This document shows, in pieces, positions 44,101-58,505 of a stretch of 64,000 nucleotides of DNA (its first letter is position 1; every line of letters starts with the position of its first letter). The DNA is from Aquarana catesbeiana (taxonomy: Eukaryota; Chordata; Amphibia; Anura; Ranidae), in contig NC_133333.1 of the NCBI RefSeq assembly GCF_042186555.1, positions 64,281,909 through 64,345,908 on the forward strand, given 5' to 3'. Position numbers and translations under genes: made by a program. The notes beneath the pieces were generated by a model, which saw only the letters and a program-made list of their open reading frames with translations, was not told where the DNA came from and searched no databases.

Positions 44101-47100
44101 ATATTTTATATTTTGCCACAAGTTGCAGGAAAATGACAAACCTTTTTTGCACAGAATTGTCACTAAATGATATATTGCTCACACAGGCCATGGGCATATG
44201 TGGAATTGCACCCCAAAATACAATTAGCTGCTTCTCCTGAGTATGGGGATACCACATGTTTAGGACTTTTTGGGAGCCTAGCCACGTACGGGGCCCCGAA
44301 ACCAAGCACCGCCTTCAGGATTTCTAAGGGCGTAAATTTTTGATTTCACTCCTCACTACCTATCACAGTTTTGAAGGCCATAAAATGCCAAGATGGCACA
44401 AACCCACCCCAAATGACCCTATTTTGGAAAGTAGACCCCCCAAGCTATTTGCTGAGAGGCATGTTGAGTCCATGGAATATTTTATATTTTGACACAAGTT
44501 GCAGGAAAGTGACAAACTTTTTTTTTTGCACAAAAGTGTCACTAAATCATATATTGCTCACACAGGCCATGGGCATATGTTGAATTGCACCCCAAAATAC
44601 ATTTAGCTGCTTCTCCTGAGTATGGGGATACCACATGTGTGGGACTTTTTGGGAGCCTAGCCGCGTACGGGGCCCCGAAACCAAGCACCGACTTCAGGAT
44701 TTCTAAGGGCGTAAATTTTTTATTTCACTCCTCACTACCTATCACAGTTTTGAAGGCCATAAAAAGCCAAGATGGCACAAAGCCACCCCAAATAACCCTA
44801 TTTTGGAAAGTAGACACCCCAAGCTATTTGCTGAGTGGCATGTTGAGTCCATGGAATATTTAATATTTTGACACAAGTTGGCGGAAAATTACAAACTTTT
44901 TTTTTGCACGAAGTTGTCAATAAATGATATATTGCTCACACAGGCCATGGGCATATGTGGAATTGCACCCCAAAATACATTCTGCTGATTCTTCTGAGTA
45001 TGGAGATACCACATGTGTGGGACTTTTTAGGAGCCTAGCCGCGTACGGGGCCCCGAAACCAAGCACCGCCTTCAGGATTTTTTAAGGGCGTAAATTTTTG
45101 ATTTCACTCCTCACTACCTATCACAGTTTTAAAGGCCATAAAATGACAAAATGGCACAAAACCCAACCAAAAGACCCCATTTTGTTTTTGCACAGAGGTG
45201 TCACTAAATAATATATTGCTCACACAGGCCATGGGCATATGTGGAATTGCACCCCAAAATACAATTAGCTGCTTCTCCTGAGTATGGGGATACCACATGT
45301 GTGGGACTTTTTGGGAGCCTAGCCACATACAGGACCCCAAAACCAAGCACCGCCTTCATGATTTCTAAGGGAGTAAATTTTTGATTTCAGTCCTCACTAC
45401 CTATCATAGTTTTGAAGGCCATAAAATGCCAAGATGGCACAAACCCCCCCCAAATGACCCTATTTTGGAAAGAAGATGCCCCAAGCTATTTGCTGAGAGG
45501 CATGTTGAGTCCATGGAATATTTTACATTTTGCCACAGGTTGCAGGAAAATGACAAACTTATTTTTTTGCACAAAAGTGTCACTAAATGATATATTGCTC
45601 ACAAAGGTCATGGGCATATGTGGAATTGCACCCCAAAATACATTTAGCTGCTTCTCCTGAGTATGGGGATACCACATGTGTGGGACTTTTTGGGAGCCTA
45701 GCCGCGTACGGGGCCCCAAAAACCAAGCACTGCCTTCAGGATTCCAAAGGGCGTAAATGTTTGATTTCACTCCTCAATACCTATCACAGTTTTGAAGGCC
45801 ATAAAATGTAAAATGGCACAACCCCACCCCAAATTACCCCATTTTGGAAAGTATACACCCCAAGCTATTTTCTGAGAGGCAAGTTGAGTCCATGGAATAT
45901 TTTATATTTTGACACAAGTTGCTGGAAAATTACAAACTTTTTTTTTTGCACAAAGTTGTCACTAAATGATATATTGCTCAAACATGCCATGGGCATATGT
46001 GGAATTACACCCCAAAATACATTCTGCTGCTTCTCCTGAGTACGGGGATATCACATGTGTGGGACTTTTTGGGAGCCTAGCCGCGTACGGGCCCCGATAC
46101 CAAGCACCGCCTTCAGGATTTCTAAGGGTGTAAATTTTTGATTTCACTCCTCACTACCTATCACAGTTTTGAAGGCCATAAAATGCCAAGATGGCACAAA
46201 ACCCAACCAAAAGACCCCATTTTGGAAAGTAGATGCCCCAAGCTATTTGCTGAGAGGCATGTTGAGTTCATGGAATATTTTATATTTTGCCACAAGTTGC
46301 AGGAAAATGACAAACCTTTTTTGCACAGAGTTGTCACTAAATGATATATTGCTCACACAGGCCATGGGCATATGTGGAATTGCACCCCAAAATACAATTA
46401 GCTGCTTCTCCTGAGTATGGGGATACCACATGTGTGGGACTTTTTGGGAGCCTAGCCACGTACGGGGCCCCTAAACCAAGCACCGCCTTCAGGATTTCTA
46501 AGGGCGTAAATTTTTGATTTCACTCCTCACTACCTATCACAGTTTTGAAGGCCATAAAATGCCAAGATGGCACAAAACCCCCCCCAAATGACCCCATTTT
46601 GGAAAGAAGATGCCCCAAGCGATTTGCTGAGAGGCATGTTGAGTCCATGGAATATTTTATATTTTGCCACAAGTTGCAGGAAAATGACAAACTTTTTTTT
46701 TTTTGCACAAAAGTGTCACTAAATGATATATTGCTCACACAGGCCATGGGCATATGTGGAATTGCACCCCTAAATACATTTAGCTGCTTCTCCTGAGTAT
46801 GGGGATACCACATGTGTGCTACTTTTTGGGAGCCTAGCTACGTACGGGGCCCCAAAAACCAAGCACCGCCTTTAGGATTCCAAAGGGCGTAAATTTTTGA
46901 TTTCACTCCTCACTACTTATCACAGTTTTGAAGGCCATAAAATGCCAAAATGGCACAACCCCCCCCCCCCCCAAATGACCCCATTTTGGAAAGTAGACAC
47001 CTCAAGCTATTTGCTGAGAGGCATGTTGAGTCCATGGAATATTTTATATTTTGACACTAGTTGCTGGAAAATTACAAACTTTTTTTTTTTTTGCTCACAG

Positions 47101-50100
47101 TTGTCACTAAATGATATATTGCTCAAACATGCCATGGGCATATGTGGAATTACCCCTCAAAATACATTCTGCTGCTTCTCCTGTGTATGGGGATACCACA
47201 TGTGTGGGACTTTTTGGGAGCCTAGCCGCGTACAGGGCCCCGAAACCAAGCACCGCCTTCAGGATTTCTAAGGGCGTAAATTTTTGATTTCACTCCTCAC
47301 TGCCTATCACAGTTTTGAAGGCCATAAAATGCCAAGATGACACAAACCCACCCCAAATGACCCCATTTTGGAAAGTAGACGCCCCAAGCTATTTGCTAAG
47401 AGGCATGTTGAGTCCATGGAATATTTTATATTTTGACACAAGTTACTGGAAAATTACAAACTTTTTTTTTTTGCACAAAGTTGTCACTAAATGATATATT
47501 GCTCACACAGGCCATGGGCATATGTGGAATTGCACCCCAAAATACATTCTGCTGATTCTCCGGAGTACGGAGATACCACATGTGTGGGACTTTTTGGGAG
47601 CCTAGCCACGTACGGGGCCCCGAAACCCAAGCACCGACTTCAGGATTTCTAAGGGCGTAAAGTTTTAATTTCACTCCTCACTACCTATCACAGTTTTGAA
47701 GGCCATAAAATGCCAAGATGGCACAAAACCCAATCAAAAGACCCCATTTTGGAAAGTAGATACCCCAAGCTATTTGCTGAGAGGCATGTTGAGTCCATGG
47801 AATATTTTATATTTTGCCACAAGTTGCAGGAAAATGACAAACTTTTTTTGCACAGAGTTGTCACTAAATGATATATTGCTCACACAGGCCATGGGCATAT
47901 GTAGAATTGCACCCCAAAATACATTTAGCTGCTTCTCCTGAGTATGGGGATACCACATGTGTGGGACTTTTTGGGAGACTAGCCGCGTACGTGGCCCCAA
48001 AAACAAAGCACCGCCTTCAGGATTCCTAAGGGCGTAAATTTTTCATTTCACTCCTCACTACCTATCAAAGTTTTGAAGGCCATAAAATGCCAAAATAGCA
48101 CAACCCCCCCAAATGACCCAATTTTGGAAAGTAGACACCCCAAGCTATTTGCTGAGAGGCATGGAATATTTTATATTTTGACACAAGTTGCTGGAAAATT
48201 ACAAACTTTTTTTTTGCACAAAGTTGTCACTAAATGATATCTTGCTCAAACATGCCATGGGCATATGTGGAATTACACCCCAAAATACATTCTGCTGCTT
48301 CTCCTGAGTACGGGGATACCACATGTGTGGGAATTTTTGGGAGCCTAGCCTCGTACGGGGCCCCAAAAACCAAGCAGCGCCTTCAGCATTTCTAAGGGCG
48401 TAAAGTTTTGATTTCACTCCTCACTACCTATCACAGTTTTGAAGGCCATAAAATGCCCAGATGGCACAACCTCCCCCCACCCCAAATGACCCCATTTTGG
48501 AAAGTAGACACCCCAAGCTATTTGCTGAGTGGCATGTTGAGTCCATGGAATATATTATATTTTGCCACAAGTTGCGGGAAAGTAACAATTTTTTTTTTTA
48601 CATAAAGTTGTCACTAAATGATATATTGCTCAAACATGCCATGGGCATATGTGGAATTACACCCCAAAATACATTCTGCTGCTTCTCCTGAGTACGGGGA
48701 TACCACATGTGTGGGACTTTTTGGGAGCCTAGCCGCGTACGGGGCCCGAAACCAAGCAGCGCCTTCAGGATTTCTAAGGGCGTAAATTTTTGATTTTACT
48801 TCTCACTACCTATCACAGTTTTGAAGGCCATAAAATGCCAAGATGGTACAAAACCCAACCAAAAGACCCAATTTTGGAAAGTAGATGCCCCAAGCTATTT
48901 GCTGAGAGGCATGTTGAGTCCATGGAATATTTTATATTTTGACACAAGTTGCTGGAAAATTACAAACTTTTTTTTTGCACAAAGTTGTCACTAAATGATA
49001 TACAGCTCAAACATGCCAGGGGCATATGTGGAATTGCACGCCTAAATACATTCTGCTGATTCTCCTGAGTACGGGGATACCACATGTGTGGGACTTTTTG
49101 GGAGTCTAGCTGTGTACGGGGCTTCAAAAACCAAGCACCGCCTTCAGGATTTCTAAGGGTGTAAAGTTTTGATTTCACTCCTCACTACCTATCACAGTTT
49201 TGAAGGCCATAAATGCCAAGATGGCACAAATCCCCCCAAATGACCCCATTTTGGAAAGTAGATGCCCCAAGCTATTTGCTGAGAGGCATGTTGAGTCCAT
49301 GGAATATTTTATATTTTGCCACAAGTTGCGGGAAAGTAACAATTTTTTTTTTTTGCACAAATTTGTCACTAAATGATATATTGCTCAAACATGCCATGGG
49401 CATATGTGGAATTACATTCCAATATACATTCTGCTGCTTCTCCTGAGTACGGGGATACCACATGTGTGGGACTTTTTGGGAGCCTAGCTGCGTACGGGGC
49501 CCCGAAACCAAGCAGCGCCTTCAGGATTTCTAAGGGCGTAAATTTTTTATTTCACTCCTCACTACCTATCACAGTTTTGAAGGCCATAAAATGCCAAGAT
49601 GGTACAAAACCCAATCAAAAGATCCCATTTTGGAAAGTAGATGCCCCAAGGTATTTGCTGAGAGGCACGTTGATTCCATGGAATATTTCATATTTTGCCA
49701 CAAGTTGCAGGAAAATGACAAACTTTTTTTGCACAGAGTTGTCACTAAATGATATATTGCTCACACAGGCCATGGGTATATGTGGAATTGCACCCCAAAA
49801 TACAATTAGCTGCTTCTCCTGAGTATGGGGATACCACATGTGTGGGATTTTTTGGGAGCCTAGCTGCGTACAGGGCTCCGAAACCAAGCACTGCTTTCAG
49901 GATTTCTAAGGGCGTACATTTTTGATTTCACTGCTCACTACCTATCACAGTTTTGAAGGCCATAAAATGCCACGATGGCACAACCCCCCCTCAATTGACC
50001 CCATTTTGGAAAGAAGAAGCCCCAAGTTATTTGCTGAGAGGCATGTTGAGTCCATGGAATATTTTATATTTTGCCACAAGTTGCAGGAAAATGACAAACT

Positions 50101-53100
50101 TTTTTTTTTTTTGCACAAAAGTGTCACTAAATGATATATTGCTCACACAGGCCATGGGCATATGTAGAATTGCACCCCAAAATACATTTAGCTGCTTCTC
50201 CTGAGTATGGGGATACCACATGTGTGGGACTTTTTGGGAGCCTAGCCACGTACGTGGCCCCAAAAACCAAGCACCGCCTTCAGTATTCCTAAGGGCGTAA
50301 ATTTTTGATTTCACTCCTCACTACCTATCACAGTTTTGAAGGCCATAAAATGCCCAGATGGCACAACCCCCCCCCCAAATGACCCCATTTTGGAAAGTAG
50401 ACACCACAAGCTATTTGCTGAGTGGCATGTTGAGTCCATGGAATATTTTATATTTTGCCACAAGTTGCGGGAAAGTAACAATTAATTTTTTTTCATAAAG
50501 TTGTCACCTAATGATATATTGCTCAAACATGCCATGGGCATATGTGGAATTACACCCCAAAATACATTCTGCTGCTTCTCCTTAGTACAGGGATATGAAA
50601 TGTGTGGGACTTTTTGGGAGCCTAGCCGCGTACGGGGCCCCGAAACCAAGCACCGCCTTCAGGATTTCTAAGGGTGTAAATTTTTTATTTCACTCCTCAC
50701 TACCTATCACAGTTTTGAAGCCCATAAAATGCCAAGATGGCACAAAACCCAACCAAAAGACCCCATTTTGGAAAGTAGATGCCCCAAGCTATTTGCTGAG
50801 AGGCATGTTGAGTTCATGGAATATTTCATATTTTGCCACAAGTTGCAGGAAAATGACAAACTTTTTTTTTTTTGCACAAAAGTGTCACTAAATGATATAT
50901 TGCTCACACAGGCCATGGGCATATGTGGAATTGCACCCCAAAATACAATTAGCTGCTTCTGCTGAGTATGGGGATACCACATGTGTGGGACTTTTTGGGA
51001 GCCTAGCCATGTACGGGGCTCCGAAACCAAGCACCGCCTTCAGGATTTCTAAGGGCGTAAATTTTTTATTTCACTCCTCACTACCTATCACAGTTTTGAA
51101 GGCCATAAAATGCCAAGATGGCACAAAACCCAACCAAAAGACCCCATTTTGGAAACAAGATGCCCCAAGCTATTTGCTGAGAGGCATGTTGAGTCCATGG
51201 AATATTTTATATTTTGCCACAAGTTGCAGGAAAATGACAAACTTTTTTTTTTTTGCACAAAAGTGTCACTAAATGATATATTGCTCACACAGGCCATGGG
51301 AATATGTGGAATTGCACCCCAAAATACAATTAGCTGCTTCTCCTGAGTATGGGGATACCACATGTGTGGGACTTTTTGGGAGCCTAGCCGCGTACGGGGC
51401 CCCGAAACCAAGCACCGCCTTCAGGATTTCTAAGGGCGTAAATTTTTGATTTCACTCCTCACTACCTATCACAGTTTTGAAGGCCATAAAATGCCAAAAT
51501 GGCACAACCCCCCCCCAAATGACCCCATTTTGGAAAGTAGACACCCTAAGCTATTTGCTGAGAGGCATGTTGAGTCCATGGAATATTTTATATTTTGACC
51601 CAAGTTGCTGCAAAAATTACAAACTTTTTTTTTTTGCACAAAGTTGTCACTAAATGATATTGCTCAAACATGCCATGGGCATATGTGGAATTACACCCCA
51701 AAATACATTCTGCTGCTTCTCCTGAGTATGGGAATACCACATGTGTGGGACTTTTTGGGAGCCTAGCCGCGTACGGGGCCCAGAAACCAAGCAGCGCCTT
51801 CAGGATTTCTAAGGGTGTAAATTTTTGATTTCACTCCTCACTACCTATCACAGTTTTGAAGGCCATAAATGCCAAGATGGCACAAACCCCCCCAAATGAC
51901 CCCATTTTGGAAAGTAGATGCCACAAGCTATTTGCTGAGAGGCATGTTGAGTCCATGGAATATTTTATATTTTGCCACAAGTTGCGGGAAAGTAACAATT
52001 TTTTTTTGCACAAATTTGTCACTAAATGATATATTGCTCAAACATGCCATAGGCATATGTGGAATTACACCCCAAAATACATTCTGCTGCTTCTCCTGAG
52101 TATGGGGATACCACATGTGTGGGACTTTTTGGGAGCCTAGCCACGTACGGGGCCCCGAAACCAAGCAGCGCCTTCAGGATTTCTAAGGGCGTAAATTTTT
52201 TATTTCACTCCTCACTACCTATCACAGTTTTGAAGGCCATAAAATGCCAAGATGGTACAAAACCCAACCAAAAGACCCCATTTTGGAAAGTAGATGCCCC
52301 AAGCTATTTGCTGAGAGGCACGTTGAGTCCATGGAATATTTCATATTTTGCCACAAGTTGCAGGAAAATGACAAACTTTTTTTGCACAGAGTTGTCACTA
52401 AATGATATATTGCTCACACAGGCCATGGGTATATGTGGAATTGCACCCCAAAATACAATTAGCTGCTTCTCCTGCGTATGGGGATACCACATGTGTGGGA
52501 TTTTTTGGGAGCCTAGCTGCGTACGGGGCTCCGAAACCAAGCACTGCCTTCAGGATTTCTAAGGGCGTACATTTTTGATTTCACTCCTCACTACCTATCA
52601 CAGTTTTGAAGGCCATAAAATGCCACGATGGCACAAACCCCCCCAAATGACCCCATTTTGGAAAGAAGATGCCCCAAGCTATTTGCTGAGAGGCATGTTG
52701 AGTCCATGGAATATTTTATATTTTGCCACAAGTTGCAGGAATATGACAAACTTTTTATTTTTTTTTGCACAAAAGTGTCACTAAATGATATATTGCTCAC
52801 ACAGGCCATGGGCATATGTAGAATTGCACTCAAAAATACATTTAGCTGCTTCTCTTGAGTATGGGGATACCACATGTGTGGGACTTTTTGGGAGCCTAGC
52901 CATGTACAGGGCCCCAAAAACCAAGCACCGCCTTCAGTATTCCTAAGGGTGTAAATTCTTTATTTCACTCCTCACTACCTATCACAGTTTTGAAGGCCAT
53001 AAAATGCCCAGATGGCACAACCCCCCCCCCCCAAATGTCCCCATTTTGGAAAGTAGACACCCCAAGCTATTTGCTGAGTGGCATGTTGAGTCCATGGAAT

Positions 53101-56100
53101 ATTTTATATTTTGCCACAAGTTGCGGGAAAGTAACAATTTTTTTTTTCATAAAGTTGTCACTTAATGATATATTGCTCAAACATGCCATGGGCATATGTG
53201 GAATTACACCCCAAAATACATTCTGCTGCTTCTCCTGAGTATGGGGATATCACATGTGTGGGACTTTTTGGGAGCCTAGCCGCGTACGGGGCCCCGAAAC
53301 CAAGCACCGCTTTCAGGATTTCTAAGGGCGTAAATTTTTGATTTCACTCCTCACTACCTATCACAGTTTTGAAGGCCATAAATGCCAAGATGGCACAAAC
53401 CCCCCCAAATGACCCCATTTTGGAAAGAAGATGCCCCAAGCTATTTGCTGAGAGGCATGTTGAGTCCATGGAATATTTTATATTTTGCCACAAGTTGAAG
53501 GAAAATGACAAACTTTTTTTTTTTGCACAAAAGTGTCACTAAATGATATATTGCTCACACAGGCCATGGGCATATGTGTAATTGCACCCCAAAATACATT
53601 TAGCTGCTTCTCCTGAGTATGGGGATACCACATGTGTGCTAATTTTTGGGAGCCTAGCCACGTACGGGGCCCCAAAAACCAAGCACAGACTTTAGGATTC
53701 CAAAGGGCGCAAATTTTTGAGTTCACTCCTCACTACCTATCACAGTTTTGAAGGCCATAAAATGCCAAAATGGCACAACCCCCCCCCCCCCCCAAATGAC
53801 CCCATTTTGGAAAGTAGACACCCCAAGCTTTTTGCTGAGAGGCATGTTGAGTCCATGGAATATTTTATATTTTGACACAAGTTGCTGGAAAATTACAAAC
53901 TTTTTTTTTTTTGCACAAAGTTGTCACTAAATGATATATTGCTCAAACATGCCATGGGCATATGTGGAATTACACTTCAAAATACATTCTGCTGCTTCTC
54001 CTGAGTATGGGGATATCACATGTGTGGGACTTTTTGGGAGCCTAGCCGCGTACGGGGCCCGAAACCAAGCAGCGCCTTCCGGATTTCTAAGGGCGTAAAT
54101 TTTTGATTTTACTCCTCACTACCTATCACAGTTTTGAAGGCCATAAAATGCCAAGATGGTACAAAACCCAACCAAAAGACCCAATTTTGGAAAGTAGATG
54201 CCCCAAGCTATTTGCTGAGAGGCATGTTGAGTCCTTGGAATATTTTATATTTTGACACAAGTTGCTGGAAAATTACAAACTTTTTTTTTGCACAAAGTTG
54301 TCACTAAATGATATACAGCTCAAACATGGCAGGGGCATATGTGGAATTGCACGCCTAAATACATTCTGCTGATTCTCCTGAGTACGGGGATACCACATGT
54401 GTGGGACTTTTTGGGAGTCTAGCTGCGTACGGGGCTTCAAAAACCAAGCACCGCCTTCAGGATTTCTAAGGGTGTAAAGTTTTGATTTCACTCCTCACTA
54501 CCTATCACAGTTTTGAAGGCCATAAATGCCAAGATGGCACAAATCCCCCCAAATGACCCCATTTTGGAAAGTAGATGCCCCAAGCTATTTGCTGAGAGGC
54601 ATGTTGAGTCCATGGAATATTTTATATTTTGCCACAAGTTGCGGGAAAGTAACAATTTTTTTTTTTGCACAAATTTGTCACTAAATGATATATTGCTCAA
54701 ACATGCCATGGGCATATGTGGAATTACATTCCAATATACATTCTGCTGCTTCTCCTGAGTACGGGGATACCACATGTGTGGGACTTTTTGGGAGCCTAGC
54801 TGCGTACGGGGCCCCGAAACCAAGCAGCGCCTTCAGGATTTCTAAGGGCGTAAATTTTTTATTTCACTCCTCACTACCTATCACAGTTTTGAAGGCCATA
54901 AAATGCCAAGATGGTACAAAACCCAACCAAAAGATCCCATTTTGGAAAGTAGATGCCCCAAGGTATTTGCTGAGAGGCACGTTGATTCCATGGAATATTT
55001 CATATTTTGCCACAAGTTGCAGGAAAATGACAAACTTTTTTTGCACAGAGTTGTCACTAAATGATATATTGCTCACACAGGCCATGGGTATATGTGGAAT
55101 TGCACCCCAAAATACAATTAGCTGCTTCTCCTGAGTATGGGGATACCACATGTGTGGGATTTTTTGGGAGCCTAGCTGCGTACAGGGCTCCGAAACCAAG
55201 CACTGCTTTCAGGATTTCTAAGGGCGTACATTTTTGATTTCACTGCTCACTACCTATCACAGTTTTGAAGGCCATAAAATGCCACGATGGCACAAAACCA
55301 AACCAAAAGACCCCATTTTGGAAAGTAGATGCCCCATGCTATTTGCTGAGAGGCATGTTGAGTCCATGGAATATTTTATACTTTGCCACAAGTTGCAGGA
55401 AAATGACAAACTTTTTTTGCACAGAGTTGTCACTAAATGATATATTGCTCACACAGGCCATGAGAATATGTGGAATTGCACCCCAAAATACAATTAGCTG
55501 CTTCTCCTGAGTATGGGGATACCACATGTGTGGGACTTTTTGGCAGCCTAGCCGCTTACGGGGCCCCGAAACCAAGCACCGCCTTCAGGATTTCTAAGGG
55601 CGTAAATTTTTGATTTCACTCCTCACTACCTATCACAGTTTTGAAGGCCATAAAATGCCACAATGGCACAAAACCCCCCCAAATGACCCCATTTTGGAAA
55701 GAAGATGCCCCAAGCTATTTGCTGAGAGGCATGTTGAGGCCATGGAATATTTTATATTTTGCCACAAGTTGCAGGAAAATGACAAACTTTTTTTTTTTTT
55801 TTGCACAAAAGTGTCACTTTTATTGCTCACACAGGCCATGGGCATATGTAGAATTGCACCCCAAAATACATTTAGCTGCTTCTCCTGAGTATGGGGATAC
55901 CACATGTGTGGGACTTTTTGGGAGCCTAGCCGCGTACGTGGCCCCAAACACAAAGCACCGCCTTCAGGATTCCTAAGGGCGTAAATTTTTGATTTCACTC
56001 CTCACTACCTATCACAGTTTTGAAGGCCATAAAATGCCAAAATAGCACAACCCCCCCAAATGACCCCATTTTGGAAAGTAGACACCCCAAGTTATTTGCT

Positions 56101-58385
56101 GAGTGGCATGTTGAGTCCATGGAATATTTTATATTTTGACACAAGTTGCTGGAAAATTGCAAACTTTTTTTTTTTGCACAAAGTTGTCACTAAATGATAT
56201 ATTGCTCAAACATGCCATAGGCATATGTGGAATTACACCCCAAAATACATTCTGCTGCTTCTCCTGAGAACGGGGATACCACATGTGTGGGACTTTTTGG
56301 GAGCCTAGCCGCGTACGGGGCCCCAAAAACCAAGCACCGCCTTCAGGATTTCTAAGGGCGTAAAGTTTTGATTTCACTCCTCACTACCTATCACAGTTTT
56401 GAAGGCCATAAAATGCCCAGATGGCACAACCCCCCCCCCCAAATGACCCCATTTTGGAAAGTAGACACCCCAATCTATTTGCTGAGTGGCATGTTGAGTC
56501 CATGGAATATTTTATATTTTGCCACAAGTTGCGGGAAATTAACTTTTTTTTTTTTTACATAAAGTTGTCGCTAAATGATATATTGCTCAAACATGCCATG
56601 GGCATATGTGGAATTACACCCCAAAATACATTCTGCTGCTTCTCCTGAGTATCGAGATACCACATGTGTGGGACTTTTTGGGAGCCTAGCCGCGTACGGG
56701 GCCACGAAACCATGCAGCGCCTTTAGAATTTCTAAGGGCGTAAATTTTTGATTTCACTCCTCACTACCTATCACAGTTTTGAATGCCATAAAATGCCAAG
56801 ATGGTACAAAACCCAACCAAAAGACCCCATTTTGGAAAGTAGATGCCCCAAGCTATTTGCTGAGAGGCATGTTGAGTCCGTGGAATACTTTATATTTTGA
56901 CACAAGTTGCTGGAAAATTAAAAACTTTTTTTTTGCACAAAGTTGTCACTAAATGAAATATTGCTCAAACATGCCATGGGCATATGTGGAATTGCACCCC
57001 AAAATACATTCTGCTGATTCTCCTGAGTACAGGGATACCACATGTGTGGGACTTTTTGGGAGTCTAGCTGCGTACGGGGCCCCAAAAACCAAGCACCGCC
57101 TTCAGGATTTCTAAGGGCGTAAAGTTTTGATTTCACTCCTCACTACCTATCACAGTTTTGAAGGCCATAAAATGCCAAGATGGCACAAACCCCCCCAAAT
57201 GACCCCATTTTGGAAAGTAGACGCCCCAAGCTATTTGCTGAGAAGCATGTTGAGTCCATGGAATATTTTATATTTTGCCACAAGTTGCAGGAAAATGGCA
57301 AACTTTTTTTTTTTTGCACAAATTTGTCACTAAATGATATATTGCTCAAACATGCCATGGGCATATGTGGAATTACACCCCAATTACATTCTGCTGCTTC
57401 TCCTTAGTATGGGGATACCACATGTGTGGGACTTTTTGGGAGCCTAGCCGCGTACGGGGCCTCGAAACCAAGCACCGCCTTCAGGATTTCTAAGGTCGTA
57501 AATTTTTGATTTCACTCCTCACTACCTATCACAGTTTTGAAGGCCATAAAATGCCAAGATGGCACAAAACCCAACCAAAAGACCCATTTTGGAAAGTAGA
57601 TGCCTCAAGCTATTTGCTGAGAGGCATGTTGAGTCCATGGAATATTTTATATTTTGACACAGTTGCAGGAAAATGACAAACTTTTTTTTTTTGCACAAAG
57701 TTGTCACTAAATGATATATTGCTCACACAGGCCATGGGCATATGTGGAATTGCACCCCAAAATACATTCTGCTGCTTCTCCTGAGTACGGGGATACCACA
57801 TGTGTGGGACTTTTTGGGAAACCTAGACGCGTATGGGGCCCCGAAAACCAAGCACCGCCTTCAGGATTTCTAAGGGCGTAAAGTTTTGATTTTACTCCTC
57901 ACTACCTATCACAGTTCTGAAGACCATAAAATGCCCAGATGGCACAAACCCCCCAAACGACCCCATTTTGGAAATTAGACACCCCAAGCTATTTGCTGAG
58001 TGGCATGTTAAGTCCATGGAATATTTTATATTTTGACACAAGTTGCGGGAAAGTGACAATTTTTTTTTTTTGCACAAAGTTGTCACTAAATGATATATTG
58101 CTCAAACATGCCATGGGAATATGTGGAATTACACCCCAAAATACATTCTGCTGCTTCTCCTGAGTACGGGATACCACATGTGTGGGACTTTTTCGGAGCC
58201 TATCTTCATACGGGGCCCCGAAAAACCAATCACCACCTTCAGGTTTTCTGAGGGCGTAAATTTTTGTTTCACTCCTCACTACCTATCACAGTTGTGAATG
58301 CCATAAAATGCCAAGATAGCACAGCCCCTCCCCAAATGACCCAATTTTTGAAAGTAGACACCCCAAGCTATTTGCTGAGAGGCAT
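35105..58385 (+). repeat. 62-unit ~378-bp tandem array (satellite)
   Basis: About 23.3 kb of head-to-tail units, 62 counted by the ATATTGCTCA landmark. Each unit runs through TATCACAGTTTTGAAGGCC, a C run with AAATGACCCCATTTTGG, GCTATTTGCTGAGAGGCATG, GAATATTTTATATTTTG, a T run, TCACTAAATGATATATTGCT, ACCACATGTGTGGGACTTTT and CGTACGGGGCCCC. Two main unit types exist: type 1 (CTCAAACATGCC, GGAATTACACC) and type 2 (CTCACACAGGCC, GGAATTGCACC), plus subtypes and hybrids. A shortened unit of about 285 bp occurs three times (39,727, 42,290 and 45,217). Open frames of 60-170 aa occur on both strands in nearly every unit, but they are interrupted in different places in different units and match no family, so I read them as noncoding. 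Confidence 0.95.
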
Positions 58386-58505
58386 GGTGAGTATTTTGCA
58401 GCTCTCATTTGTTTTTGAAAATGAAGAAAGACAAGAAAAAACTTTTTTTTTTCTTTTTTCAATTTTCAAAACCTTGTGACAAAAAGTGAGGTCTGCAAAA
58501 TACTC
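58386..58505. repeat. Inversion spacer of element B
   Basis: Homologous to 27,490-27,610. It runs from GAGTATTTTGCAGCTCTC to GCAAAATACTCACTATACC and marks the switch of unit orientation. Confidence 0.85.

Noticed and set aside
35105..58385. Many open frames of 60-170 aa on both strands in nearly every array unit, some almost identical between units.
   Set aside because: They follow the repeat period, are broken by different indels in different units, differ in frame, and match no family. Repetition of the DNA, not coding selection, explains them.
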